Source of the DNA: an uncultured Collinsella sp.
GTDB lineage: Bacteria > Actinomycetota > Coriobacteriia > Coriobacteriales > Coriobacteriaceae
Assembly: GCA_900552185.1 (NCBI GenBank)
Contig: URYT01000026.1
Coordinates: 1-15,828 of the forward strand
Direction of reading: 5' to 3'
DNA length: 15,828 nucleotides
A program made the translations under genes and the position numbers. The first letter of the stretch is position 1; the number at the start of each line of letters is the position of its first letter. Below are positions 7,688 to 14,639 of the stretch, piece after piece. A model generated the notes under the pieces. That model saw only the letters and a program-made list of their open reading frames with translations, had not been told where the DNA came from and ran no database searches.

Positions 7688-10048
7688 ATGGACGCCGCAG
7701 CCCGTACCGCCCATGATTCCACCCTCCAGCCGTTTTCGGAGATGGAGCACTATAAGCATGCCGATGAGCTGCCGCCCGAGATTATGGCGGACAGCTACGA
7801 CAAGCTGGAGCGTCTGTGCCTCAAATATATGAACGAGGACGACTTCTCCAATGTGGAGCAGGCCTACTGCTTTGCTGCCGAGAAGCACTGCAACCAAAAG
7901 CGGCGCTCGGGTGAGATGTACATTAACCATCCCGTCGAGGTAGCTATCATTCTGGCTGACCTCAAGATGGACTGCGATGTGGTGTGCGCCGCGTTGCTGC
8001 ACGATACCGTCGAGGACACCGAGACCTCGCTTGCCGATGTTTCGGGTCTGTTTGGCGAAACCGTGGCAGGGCTCGTCGACGGCGTGACCAAGCTCACCAA
8101 CATTGAAGTCGACAGCATGGACGAGAAGCAGGCGCTTACGCTGCGCAAGATGTTCCTCGCCATGTCCAAGGACATCCGCGTCATCATCGTCAAGCTCGCC
8201 GACCGCCTGCATAACATGCGCACGCTTGCCGCTCTGCGCGAGGACCGCCGCCTGTTTAAGGCACGCGAGACCATGGACGTGTACGCGCCTTTGGCCGACC
8301 GCCTGGGCATGAGTTCAATCAAGTGGGAGCTCGAGGACCTGTCCTTTTTCTACTTGGAGCCCGATGCCTACCAGCGCATCGCGCGCATGGTATCCGAGTC
8401 GCGCGAGGTTCGCGAGCGTTATCTGGCCGAGACCATCAAGACGCTCACCGATGAGCTCAATCGCATTGGTCTTGAGGGCTTTCAGATCAACGGTCGTTCC
8501 AAGCACTATTGGTCCATCTATCAAAAGATGAAGCGCAAGGGCAAGGAGTTCTCCGAGATTTACGACCTGGTGGCGCTGCGCGTCATCACTCATTCGGTGC
8601 GCGATTGCTATTCCACGCTTGGTGCCGTGCATACCCTGTGGCATCCCATGCCCGGTCGTTTTAAAGACTATATCGCCATGCCCAAGGTCAATAACTACCA
8701 ATCGCTTCACACGACGGTTATCGGCCCCACGGCCCGTCCGCTCGAGATTCAGATTCGAACCTACGAAATGCACGAGCAGGCCGAGTATGGCATCGCTGCC
8801 CACTGGCTGTATAAGAAGTCGGGCGGATCGTCTGCCTCCAAGACTAACGATGCACAGCGTCTGGACGACCAGATCAACTGGCTCAAGCACTCACTCGACT
8901 GGGCGGCGTCTGACGAGATCACCGATGCCAAGGAATACCTGCATTCGCTGAAGGTCGACTTGTTCGACCAGGAAATTTTTGTCTTTACGCCCAAGGGTGA
9001 GGTCATGGCGCTTCGTGCCGGCTCTACACCGCTCGACTTTGCCTACGCCGTTCATACCGAGGTCGGTAACCACTGTGTCGGCGCCAAGATCAACGGTGCG
9101 GTGGCGCCGCTCACGCACGAGATCAAGACGGGTGACCGTGTCGAGATCCTGACCAACAAGAGCTCTAAGCCGTCGCGCGATTGGCTCAAGATCGTCAAGA
9201 CGCCTTCGGCCAAGTCAAAGATTCGCCGTTACTTCGCCGCCGCGACCAAAGACGATGACGCTGCTGCCGGCCGCGATATACTGGCTAAGGACCTGCGCAA
9301 GCGCGGGTATGGCATCTCTACGCCGCGATCCACGCGTGCGCTCAACGCCGTGGCGGAGCAGTTTAACTTCAAGCAGCTCGAGGACCTTTTTGCAGCCGTT
9401 GGCGCGGGCAAGGTCGCCCCGCGCGCTGTGGGCAATAAGGTCGAGCAAATCTTGGACCCCAAGCCCGAGGAACAGCTCACCAAGGCCGAGGCTATCGCCG
9501 AGGTCGTCAAGCAGCCTGCCCGCGGCTCCAACCGCAAGCCGCAAAAGCGCGGCAAGAGCGCGAGCAACGGCATTATCGTCAAGGGCGAGAGCAACAGCGG
9601 TCTGCTGGTCCGTCTGGCGCATTGCTGCAATCCGGTGACGGGCGACGATATCGTCGGCTTCATCACGCGCGGCCGAGGTGTCTCGGTGCATCGTGCCAAC
9701 TGCCCCAACGTCAAGGGCCTCATGGAGCACCCCGAGCGCATGATTGACGTAGAGTGGGATGGTGCTGCCGATACGCTTTTCCAGGTCGAGATTGTGGTCG
9801 AGTGCCTGGATCGTATGGGCCTGCTCAAGGACGTCACCATTGCCATTGGCGATGCAGGCGGCAATATCCTTTCCGCCGCCACCTCGACCAACCGCGAGGG
9901 CATTGCGACCCTGCGTTTTATGGTCGAGATCTCGGACGCGAGTGGTCTGGATCCGCTGCTGGCTTCTATCAGCAGCGTTGACTCGGTCTACGACGCGCGC
10001 CGCCTGATGCCCGGCGAGGGTGGAGCCCAGCTTAAGCGCCGCGTTTAG
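7688..10048 (+). CDS. rel: Bifunctional (p)ppGpp synthetase/hydrolase (Rel/SpoT homologue)
   Basis: This 786-residue enzyme makes and breaks (p)ppGpp, the stringent-response alarmone, from GTP or GDP and ATP in the cytoplasm. Domain order is complete: HD hydrolase (HPVEVA 81-86, HDTVEDT 105-111, ADRLHNMRTL 171-180), synthetase (RFKDYI 324-329, YQSLHT 337-342, EIQIRT 353-358), TGS (about 429-490), zinc-finger/RIS region (HCCNP 645-649, HRANCP 668-673) and ACT (about 697-774). The RFKD motif is the RXKD type of bifunctional enzymes, not the EFDD of synthetase-only RelA, and the intact HD motif agrees. The start at ATG 7688 has a GGAAGGGG site just upstream. It follows recJ by 15 bases, so the two are probably one operon. 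Confidence 0.96.
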   Translation: MDAAARTAHDSTLQPFSEMEHYKHADELPPEIMADSYDKLERLCLKYMNEDDFSNVEQAYCFAAEKHCNQKRRSGEMYINHPVEVAIILADLKMDCDVVCAALLHDTVEDTETSLADVSGLFGETVAGLVDGVTKLTNIEVDSMDEKQALTLRKMFLAMSKDIRVIIVKLADRLHNMRTLAALREDRRLFKARETMDVYAPLADRLGMSSIKWELEDLSFFYLEPDAYQRIARMVSESREVRERYLAETIKTLTDELNRIGLEGFQINGRSKHYWSIYQKMKRKGKEFSEIYDLVALRVITHSVRDCYSTLGAVHTLWHPMPGRFKDYIAMPKVNNYQSLHTTVIGPTARPLEIQIRTYEMHEQAEYGIAAHWLYKKSGGSSASKTNDAQRLDDQINWLKHSLDWAASDEITDAKEYLHSLKVDLFDQEIFVFTPKGEVMALRAGSTPLDFAYAVHTEVGNHCVGAKINGAVAPLTHEIKTGDRVEILTNKSSKPSRDWLKIVKTPSAKSKIRRYFAAATKDDDAAAGRDILAKDLRKRGYGISTPRSTRALNAVAEQFNFKQLEDLFAAVGAGKVAPRAVGNKVEQILDPKPEEQLTKAEAIAEVVKQPARGSNRKPQKRGKSASNGIIVKGESNSGLLVRLAHCCNPVTGDDIVGFITRGRGVSVHRANCPNVKGLMEHPERMIDVEWDGAADTLFQVEIVVECLDRMGLLKDVTIAIGDAGGNILSAATSTNREGIATLRFMVEISDASGLDPLLASISSVDSVYDARRLMPGEGGAQLKRRV

Positions 10049-10084
10049 TCGCGACGAACGTGCCACATTATCGATATTCGCTAC

Positions 10085-10112
10085 ACTCGAGGCATCGTTT
10101 GATGCCTCGAGT
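10085..10112 (+). promoter_or_regulatory. Hairpin upstream of the MBL-fold gene
   Basis: ACTCGAGGCATC (10085-10096) and GATGCCTCGAGT (10101-10112) are perfect 12-bp complements around a GTTT loop. It lies 37 bases after the rel stop and 20 bases before the MBL ATG. No T-run follows (TCTATAG does), so it is either a weak rel terminator or a structured leader in the MBL transcript. Confidence 0.6.
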
Positions 10113-10132
10113 TCTATAGAGAGGAGAGGGAC

Positions 10133-10816
10133 ATGAGTGCTGTGTCCTTGGATGTAACTCCCAAGGGATCGGTCGAGATCGAGACGCTCGTAAACGGTCC
10201 CATTCAGACCAATAGCTATGCTGTTATTTCGGACAATGAGTGCGTGATTATCGACCCCGCATGGGAAGGCGAGCGCCTGGTGGAGCATGTTCGAGCCGAG
10301 CATCCCGGCGTACGCATGCTTGGCGCCGTTTGCACTCATGGCCATGCCGATCATGTTGGTGGTGTTGCCGGCGTACGAACCGCCGTTGGCGAGGGCTGCC
10401 AGTATGAGCTGTGTGCTAAGGATGTGGCGGTGCCGCATGCGAACATCGAGGAACAGCGAGCTATGTGGGGCATTGAGACGCCCGACCCCGGGGAGCCGAC
10501 GCGCCTACTCGCCGAGGGCGATGCTCTCGAGGTGGGCGATATCTGCCTGCAGGTGATCGAGACGCCAGGGCATACGCCGGGCGGGATCGTCTTGTTTGCT
10601 GCCACCGAGCAGGGATGCATCGCCTTTGTTGGCGACACCCTGTTCCCGGGTAGCCACGGCCGCACCGATCTTGCCGGTGGCGACGAGGCGGCGATTCTGC
10701 GCTCGCTCTCCAAGCTCGCCCGGCTTCTCCCGCCCGATACCGTTTGCCTAACCGGCCATGGCGATTCGACCACCATGGCACGCGAGCTCATGCAGAACCC
10801 TTTCATGCAGGTGTAG
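10133..10816 (+). CDS. Metallo-beta-lactamase-fold hydrolase, glyoxalase II-like
   Basis: The 227-residue protein has the full dinuclear-metal set of the MBL superfamily: THGHADH (68-74), His in TPGHTPG (147), Asp in GDTLF (168) followed by GRTDLAGGD (176-184), and His in TGHGD (209). The pattern is closest to small glyoxalase II-like enzymes (YcbL type) that hydrolyse thioesters such as S-D-lactoylglutathione, but the substrate in an actinobacterium is uncertain. There is no signal peptide, so it is cytoplasmic. ATG 10133 has GAGGAG (10121-10126) 6 bases ahead. It lies 84 bases after rel with a hairpin between, so it may have its own transcript. MBL genes near relA are common in Gram-positive bacteria. 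Confidence 0.92.
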   Translation: MSAVSLDVTPKGSVEIETLVNGPIQTNSYAVISDNECVIIDPAWEGERLVEHVRAEHPGVRMLGAVCTHGHADHVGGVAGVRTAVGEGCQYELCAKDVAVPHANIEEQRAMWGIETPDPGEPTRLLAEGDALEVGDICLQVIETPGHTPGGIVLFAATEQGCIAFVGDTLFPGSHGRTDLAGGDEAAILRSLSKLARLLPPDTVCLTGHGDSTTMARELMQNPFMQV

Positions 10817-10846
10817 CTTTATAGTCAGCTTCTAAAGCACGAGAAG

Positions 10847-10922
10847 CGTCCAAACGTCAAGCTATTTTTCCCCAACGGGTCGATTCCGTAGGGCAAACGG
10901 TCAAAAAAAGTCTGTTTGGACG
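10847..10922. repeat. Separated 9-bp inverted repeat before fba
   Basis: CGTCCAAAC (10847-10855) and GTTTGGACG (10914-10922) are exact reverse complements 58 bases apart, upstream of the fba -10 box. They could be paired sites for one DNA-binding protein that loops the DNA, or chance. A TTTTT run (10865-10869) between them is not set up as a terminator. Confidence 0.3.
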
Positions 10923-10962
10923 ATATTCGTGAACAAACGAACGTTTATGCTCGGGTGCGCCG

Positions 10963-10971
10963 TGGTAAAAT
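10963..10971 (+). promoter_or_regulatory. Extended -10 promoter element for fba
   Basis: TGG-TAAAAT (TG at 10963-10964, hexamer 10966-10971) is an extended -10 box 40 bases before the fba start, giving a leader of about 34 bases that includes the AGGAGG site. The -35 region (around 10942-10949, CGTTTATG) is poor. Confidence 0.5.
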
Positions 10972-11011
10972 CTCAGGCGTTATCGGAGCAACCTTACAGG
11001 AGGTTTCTTTT

Positions 11012-11878
11012 ATGCTCGTCAACGCAGCAGACATGCTCAAGAAGGCCGAGGCCGGCAAGTACGCTCTCGGTGCCTTCAACACCAACAACCTCGAGTGGAC
11101 CCTGGCTATTCTCCAGGCCGCCGAGGAGGCCAAGTCTCCGCTGATCCTTCAGTGCACCGCTGGTGCCGCTAAGTGGATGGGCGGTTTCAAGGTCTGCGCC
11201 GACATGGTCAAGGCTGCCGTCGAGGCCACGGGCGTTACCGTTCCCGTCGCCCTTCACCTCGATCACGGTTCTTACGAGGACTGCTTCAAGTGCATCGAGG
11301 CCGGCTTCACGTCCATCATGTATGACGGCTCTCATGAGGAGACCTTCCAGCTTAACCTCGACCGCACCAAGGAGCTCGTTGAGCTTGCCCACTCCAAGGG
11401 CATGTCCATCGAGGCCGAGGTCGGCGGCATCGGCGGCACCGAGGACGGCGTGACCTCCAACGGCGAGCTCGCTGACCCCGCTGAGTGCAAGCAGATTGCT
11501 GACCTGGGCGTCGACTTCCTCGCCTGCGGCATCGGCAACATCCACGGCGTGTATCCCGCCGACTGGGCTGGCCTTTCTTTCGAGCGTCTGGGCGAGATCA
11601 AGGCTCAGACCGGCGACCTGCCCCTCGTCCTGCACGGTGGCACCGGCATCCCCGAGGATCAGATCAAGAAGGCCATCTCCCTGGGTATCTCCAAGATCAA
11701 CGTCAACACCGATCTGCAGCTCGTCTTCGCCAAGGGCGTTCGCGAGTACATCGAGGCTGGCAAGGATCAGCAGGGCAAGGGCTTTGACCCCCGCAAGCTC
11801 CTCAAGCCTGGTCGCGACAACATCGTTGCCCGCACCAAGGAGCTCATGGAGGAGTTTGGCTCCGTCAACAAGGCGTAA
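11012..11878 (+). CDS. fba: Class II fructose-bisphosphate aldolase
   Basis: This 288-residue enzyme reversibly splits fructose-1,6-bisphosphate to glyceraldehyde-3-phosphate and dihydroxyacetone phosphate in glycolysis and gluconeogenesis. Zn-dependent class II motifs are HLDHG (82-86), with D84 and H85, YDGSH (104-108), AEVGGIGG (135-142), GNIHGVY (175-181) with H178, LHGGTGIP (207-214) with H208, and INVNTDL (229-235). The longer frame begins at 10916, but ATG 11012 has an ideal AGGAGG (10998-11003) 8 bases ahead, and family proteins begin here (MLVNAADML). Codon use is strongly C/G-ending, fitting high expression. The gene looks monocistronic, with a promoter upstream and a long inverted repeat 20 bases after its stop. 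Confidence 0.96.
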   Translation: MLVNAADMLKKAEAGKYALGAFNTNNLEWTLAILQAAEEAKSPLILQCTAGAAKWMGGFKVCADMVKAAVEATGVTVPVALHLDHGSYEDCFKCIEAGFTSIMYDGSHEETFQLNLDRTKELVELAHSKGMSIEAEVGGIGGTEDGVTSNGELADPAECKQIADLGVDFLACGIGNIHGVYPADWAGLSFERLGEIKAQTGDLPLVLHGGTGIPEDQIKKAISLGISKINVNTDLQLVFAKGVREYIEAGKDQQGKGFDPRKLLKPGRDNIVARTKELMEEFGSVNKA

Positions 11879-11898
11879 GCGTCGCTAAACTTCCCGTC

Positions 11899-11990
11899 GG
11901 AAGCCCCGTCCCCCTACACTGTTTCCTTTGCGCTCACCTGGCTTCGCCAGAAGTCGCGCCAAGGAAACAGTTCCGGGGGACGGGGCTTCC
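11899..11990. repeat. Long inverted repeat with cruciform loop after fba
   Basis: Arms 11899-11933 and 11956-11990 (35 bases each) pair except for a 3-base internal mismatch (TAC/TCC) and one T/G position. The outer arms begin GGAAGCCCCGTCCCCC. The 22-base loop contains its own hairpin, CTGGC-TTC-GCCAG (11938-11950). It begins 20 bases after the fba stop and probably blocks or ends the fba transcript, although only TTCGTTT follows. The G/C-rich outer arms resemble intergenic repeats, so I think it is dispersed in the genome. Confidence 0.8.
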
Positions 11991-12123
11991 TTCGTTTAAC
12001 GCCGCAGGGTTACGAGTCTGAATTAAGAGGGCTACTGGCTTTGCCAGAAGTCGCGCGACGGAATCAGCTCCGGGGAAACGGGGCCTCCTTTGTTAACTCG
12101 CTACAGGGTTACTGGGCTGAATT
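11936..12123. repeat. Imperfect tandem repeat, about 98-base period
   Basis: Copy 1 (11936-12024) and copy 2 (12034-12123) share CTGGCTT-GCCAGAAGTCGCGC, GGGGCNTCCTT, the CGCNGCAGGGTTA/CTACAGGGTTAC block and GAATT at the end. Copy 2 has many substitutions and lacks the matching left arm, so it cannot form the long hairpin. This looks like an old duplication or the remains of a second element. Confidence 0.7.
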
Positions 12124-12166
12124 CATTTTTTATAGGTACCGTTTATCGGTGTTGAGGGTTCCTTTA

Positions 12167-12195
12167 TTGGGGCTTTCTTTTTATCTCGCTACAAT
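12167..12195 (+). promoter_or_regulatory. Promoter for the transglutaminase-fold gene
   Basis: TTGGGG (12167-12172) and TACAAT (12190-12195) are separated by exactly 17 bases. Transcription would start near 12202, downstream of ATG 12194, which favours ATG 12230 as the start codon. Confidence 0.5.
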
Positions 12196-12229
12196 GGACT
12201 TCAAGAGTTCTAATGACTTGGAGTTTGGT

Positions 12230-13663
12230 ATGGCTGTTATTGATGTGCTGCCTTCGGATGGGAAGGTTATTGACGAGGGTCCTGTTGGTTGCTCTGTTGA
12301 TGTTTGCAATGATGACTTCCGTTTTCTAGATGTTGGCTTGCCACCCGAGATTCTGCGTTTAAAGGACGCGGGGTATCTTTCGCAGGCTATTGAGGCTTGC
12401 GACCGCCTACTTGCCCAAAATCCCGATCCCTCGCTTGCTGCCTGCGTTCGTGCCGAGCGGTATCGCATGCTTGAGACGCCGCTTCATTTTTCGGTGTCGC
12501 GCGATCGAGCTATTGCGATGATTCGCGAGGAGTGGCCTGAGTTTACCGAGGAGCAGTTTAACGATCTGATTGACCGTAAGCGTATTGACTGGCGCTTTAT
12601 CGATGGTCAGCTGTTCGTTCTCGATAACTTCCTTGATTCTTTGCGCGTGTATCCCAAGGAGGTTCCGGGTCTGCGTCCCGATTCTGCGGATGGAATTGCG
12701 CTGCGCAACCAGATGCTCGAGGAGATGGAGTCGCAGGGCGGGCTGTCTCGCACCATTACGCTTAAGGCATGCGTGTCTGTCCCCGGTGCTTTGGAGGGGG
12801 AGACCGTTCGCGCGTGGCTTCCCATTGCCGCCGCCTGCCGCCAGCAGTCTCAGGTCGAGATGCTTGATATGACGCCGGAGGGGGTCGTTGCTCCCGCAAA
12901 CGCCTCGGCGCGCACTGCCTCGTGGGTCTCCTCGACCGATCGCTCATTCTCGGTGACCTATCGCTATCACATCGATGCCGCCTATTGCGATATCTATGGT
13001 GGCGCGCTCCCATCGCATCCCTGTATGGACGCGCCTCTGCCCGAGGAGACTTCCGAGGACCGTCCGCACATTGCGTTTACGCCGTACCTGCGACAGCTGA
13101 CGGAGCGTGTTATTGACGGGCTCGAGGATCCGCTCGATCGCGCTCGTGCTATCTATGATTATCTGACACAGCATATCGACTATCGCTATCAGCCACCGTA
13201 CCTGCTTTTGGGATCTATTGCCGATGACTGTGCACACTTGCTCCGCGGTGATTGTGGCGTTATGGCACTTACGTTTATCACCATGTGCCGCATCGCGGGT
13301 GTGCCCGCCCGTTGGCAGAGCGGCCTGTATGTTGCGCCCGATTCGGTGGGGCCGCACGATTGGGCTGAGTTCTATACGCCACAGACCGGTTGGCTTAACG
13401 CCGACGTATCGTTTGGCTCCTCGGCGCGCAGGATGGGGGAGGAGTGGCGTCGTCGTCACTACTTTGGCAATCTCGACCCGTGGCGTATGGTGGCCAACGA
13501 TCGATTCCAGGCCGAGTTTGTGCCCGCTTTCGATGGCATGCGTGAGGATCCCTATGACAATCAGATGGGCGAAGTCTTGGTTAACGGACGCGGGTGCCGC
13601 CAGCGCGAGATGCTCCGTTCGGTCGAACTCATCGAAATGTTCGAAGTTCCATTTTCGGACTAA
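12230..13663 (+). CDS. Transglutaminase-fold (Transglut_core) domain protein
   Basis: The 477-residue protein has no signal peptide or membrane segment and should be cytoplasmic. Its C-terminal half carries a transglutaminase/papain-like catalytic set: Cys342 in RGDCGVMAL, His376 in GPHDWAEFY and Asp392 in LNADVSFG, with the usual helix RARAIYDYL (304-312) before it. Such domains act as peptidases or crosslinkers, but the substrate here is unknown. The N-terminal half (1-290) shows an SQAIEACDRLL helix (51-61) like one TPR unit and a beta-rich segment (177-250) as in other bacterial transglutaminase-core proteins. I choose ATG 12230 because GGAG (12220-12223) lies 6 bases ahead and a promoter predicts a start near 12202. 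ATG 12194 (12 more residues) and TTG 12041 are alternatives. It is a single gene. Confidence 0.82.
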   Translation: MAVIDVLPSDGKVIDEGPVGCSVDVCNDDFRFLDVGLPPEILRLKDAGYLSQAIEACDRLLAQNPDPSLAACVRAERYRMLETPLHFSVSRDRAIAMIREEWPEFTEEQFNDLIDRKRIDWRFIDGQLFVLDNFLDSLRVYPKEVPGLRPDSADGIALRNQMLEEMESQGGLSRTITLKACVSVPGALEGETVRAWLPIAAACRQQSQVEMLDMTPEGVVAPANASARTASWVSSTDRSFSVTYRYHIDAAYCDIYGGALPSHPCMDAPLPEETSEDRPHIAFTPYLRQLTERVIDGLEDPLDRARAIYDYLTQHIDYRYQPPYLLLGSIADDCAHLLRGDCGVMALTFITMCRIAGVPARWQSGLYVAPDSVGPHDWAEFYTPQTGWLNADVSFGSSARRMGEEWRRRHYFGNLDPWRMVANDRFQAEFVPAFDGMREDPYDNQMGEVLVNGRGCRQREMLRSVELIEMFEVPFSD

Positions 13664-13677
13664 TCGGTAGAAAGCTG

Positions 13678-13686
13678 TGATAAACT
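13678..13686 (+). promoter_or_regulatory. Extended -10 element for tRNA-Leu
   Basis: TGA-TAAACT (hexamer 13681-13686) lies 16 bases before the mature tRNA 5' end, a usual spacing for a tRNA promoter. No clear -35 is seen; the region upstream is the 3' end of the transglutaminase-fold gene. Confidence 0.4.
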
Positions 13687-13702
13687 AACTCACGCATTAC
13701 GT

Positions 13703-13789
13703 GCCCGAGTGGCGGAATTGGCAGACGCAGTGGACTCAAAATCCACCGTTGGCAACAACGTGCGAGTTCGAGTCTCGCCTCGGGCACCA
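13703..13789 (+). tRNA. tRNA-Leu(CAA)
   Basis: This 87-base gene folds as a class II tRNA. The acceptor stem is GCCCGAG (13703-13709) with CTCGGGC (13779-13785), followed by A and a genomically encoded CCA (13787-13789). The anticodon stem GTGGA/TCCAC (13730-13734, 13742-13746) encloses CTCAAAA, with anticodon CAA (13737-13739) reading UUG leucine codons. The long variable arm CGTTG-GCAA-CAACG and the T-loop GTTCGAGTC fit leucine tRNA. Confidence 0.97.
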
Positions 13790-13808
13790 TACATGCAAGT
13801 GAGCGTTC

Positions 13809-13831
13809 AAGGGGGTTGCGGCCCCCTTTTT
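13809..13831 (+). terminator. Intrinsic terminator after tRNA-Leu
   Basis: AAGGGGG and CCCCCTT pair around a TTGCGG loop and are followed by TTTTT (13827-13831). The stem and T-run are textbook, 20 bases beyond the tRNA. Confidence 0.9.
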
Positions 13832-13864
13832 CGTGTACGTAATGTGATAACGCGCTGTACGTGT

Positions 13865-14052
13865 TATTATTCGCAAGGCGTTGTTCCCGCAATGCCCTAA
13901 AGAGGAACCCGAGGGTTCCCACCTTTTGGCGCCAATGAGCAGCTGACTGGTCATACAACTTAGACCCACTTCCTCAAATCGAGGATGTCTATGTGTACGA
14001 CCTGGATGCTGAGAAGCGCCGGGTTATTTTTTTATGAATGGAGGTAGGGAAA
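13865..14052 (+). promoter_or_regulatory. infC operon promoter (-10) and structured leader
   Basis: TATTAT (13865-13870) is the best -10 box, giving a leader of about 175 bases before infC; the -35 is weak. The leader contains GGAACC-CGAG-GGTTCC (13904-13919), a TTGGCGCCAA palindrome (13926-13935), TCCTC-AAATC-GAGGA (13972-13986) and a terminator hairpin (14000-14033). Segments 13906-13910 and 13928-13932 can pair with 14021-14025 and 14016-14020, which would disrupt the terminator. In Bacillus the infC-rpmI-rplT leader is attenuated by L20; I infer similar control here, not the same RNA fold. Confidence 0.6.
14000..14033 (+). terminator. Intrinsic terminator hairpin just before infC (attenuator candidate)
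   Basis: ACCTGG (14000-14005) pairs with CCGGGT (14019-14024), with an inner GCT-GAGA-AGC tetraloop hairpin, followed by TTTTTTT (14027-14033). It lies between the leader and the infC ribosome site, so it must be bypassed for the operon to be transcribed. Confidence 0.75.
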
Positions 14053-14607
14053 ATAGCTAAGTCTGATGACACCCGCATCAACGACGAGATCACTGTATCT
14101 TCGTGCCGTTTGATTGGCGTCGATGGCTCTCAGCTCGGCCTGTTCGCCATCCGCGATGCCCAGCGCGTCGCCGACGATCAGGGTCTCGACCTGGTCGAGA
14201 TCGCTCCCAACGCGGAGCCGCCGGTCTGCAAGGTCATGGACTACGGTAAGTTCAAGTACCAGCAGGCCATGAAGGCCAAGGCTGCTCGTAAGAACCAGTC
14301 CAAGGTCGAGGTCAAGGAAATGAAGTTCCGACCCAAGATCGACGTTGGCGACTACGAGACCAAGAAGGGCCACGTTCTGCGTTTCCTCAAGAAGGGCGCA
14401 CGCGTTAAGATCACCATCATGTTCCGCGGTCGTGAGATGGCTCACCCGGAGCAGGGCCTTAACGTTCTCGAGCGTCTCGCCGAGGATCTCAAGCCTTACG
14501 CTACGGTCGAGTCCAAGCCTAAGATGGAAGGCCGTAACATGCTTATGCTGCTCGCCCCGATTAAGGGCGCCTTCGATGAGGATAAAGCGGCAAGCGATAC
14601 CAAGTAA
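14053..14607 (+). CDS. infC: Translation initiation factor IF-3, probable ATA start
   Basis: IF3 binds the 30S ribosome, checks start-codon pairing and prevents premature subunit joining. The N-domain begins RINDEI, with YGKFKYQQ in the linker region matching the IF3 signature; the C-domain includes VKEMKFRPKI and KKGARVKITIMFRGREM. I start it at ATA 14053 (184 residues): GGAGG (14040-14044) lies 8 bases ahead, an ideal ribosome site. An in-frame ATG at 14038 overlaps that site, has only a T-run before it and would give five extra residues, MEVGK. IF3 genes in many bacteria use AUU or other non-AUG starts for autoregulation, which fits, but ATA is unusual and unproven here. It is the first gene of infC-rpmI-rplT. 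Confidence 0.93.
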   Translation: MAKSDDTRINDEITVSSCRLIGVDGSQLGLFAIRDAQRVADDQGLDLVEIAPNAEPPVCKVMDYGKFKYQQAMKAKAARKNQSKVEVKEMKFRPKIDVGDYETKKGHVLRFLKKGARVKITIMFRGREMAHPEQGLNVLERLAEDLKPYATVESKPKMEGRNMLMLLAPIKGAFDEDKAASDTK

Positions 14608-14639
14608 CTAGTGTTCTGTAACCGATTAAGGAGTATTTC

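Larger units (their letters stand above)
11879..12229. other. Intergenic region between fba and the transglutaminase-fold gene
   Basis: These 351 bases contain a 35-bp-arm inverted repeat (11899-11990), an imperfect tandem duplication of its right half with the following sequence (11936-12123), and a promoter for the next gene (12167-12195). No gene is supported; the open frame from TTG 12041 crosses the repeat and is not coding. Confidence 0.6.

Noticed and set aside
9215..10438. 407-codon minus-strand frame over rel and the MBL gene
   Set aside because: It spans two well-supported genes and their intergenic hairpin, with no homology features of its own.
12041..12229. N-terminal extension of the transglutaminase-fold gene to TTG 12041
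   Set aside because: It begins within a decayed tandem repeat and lies upstream of a 17-spaced promoter and the GGAG site used by ATG 12230.
13709..13900. 63-codon plus-strand frame over the tRNA
   Set aside because: It is formed by the tRNA-Leu gene, its terminator and the leader promoter, so it is not coding.
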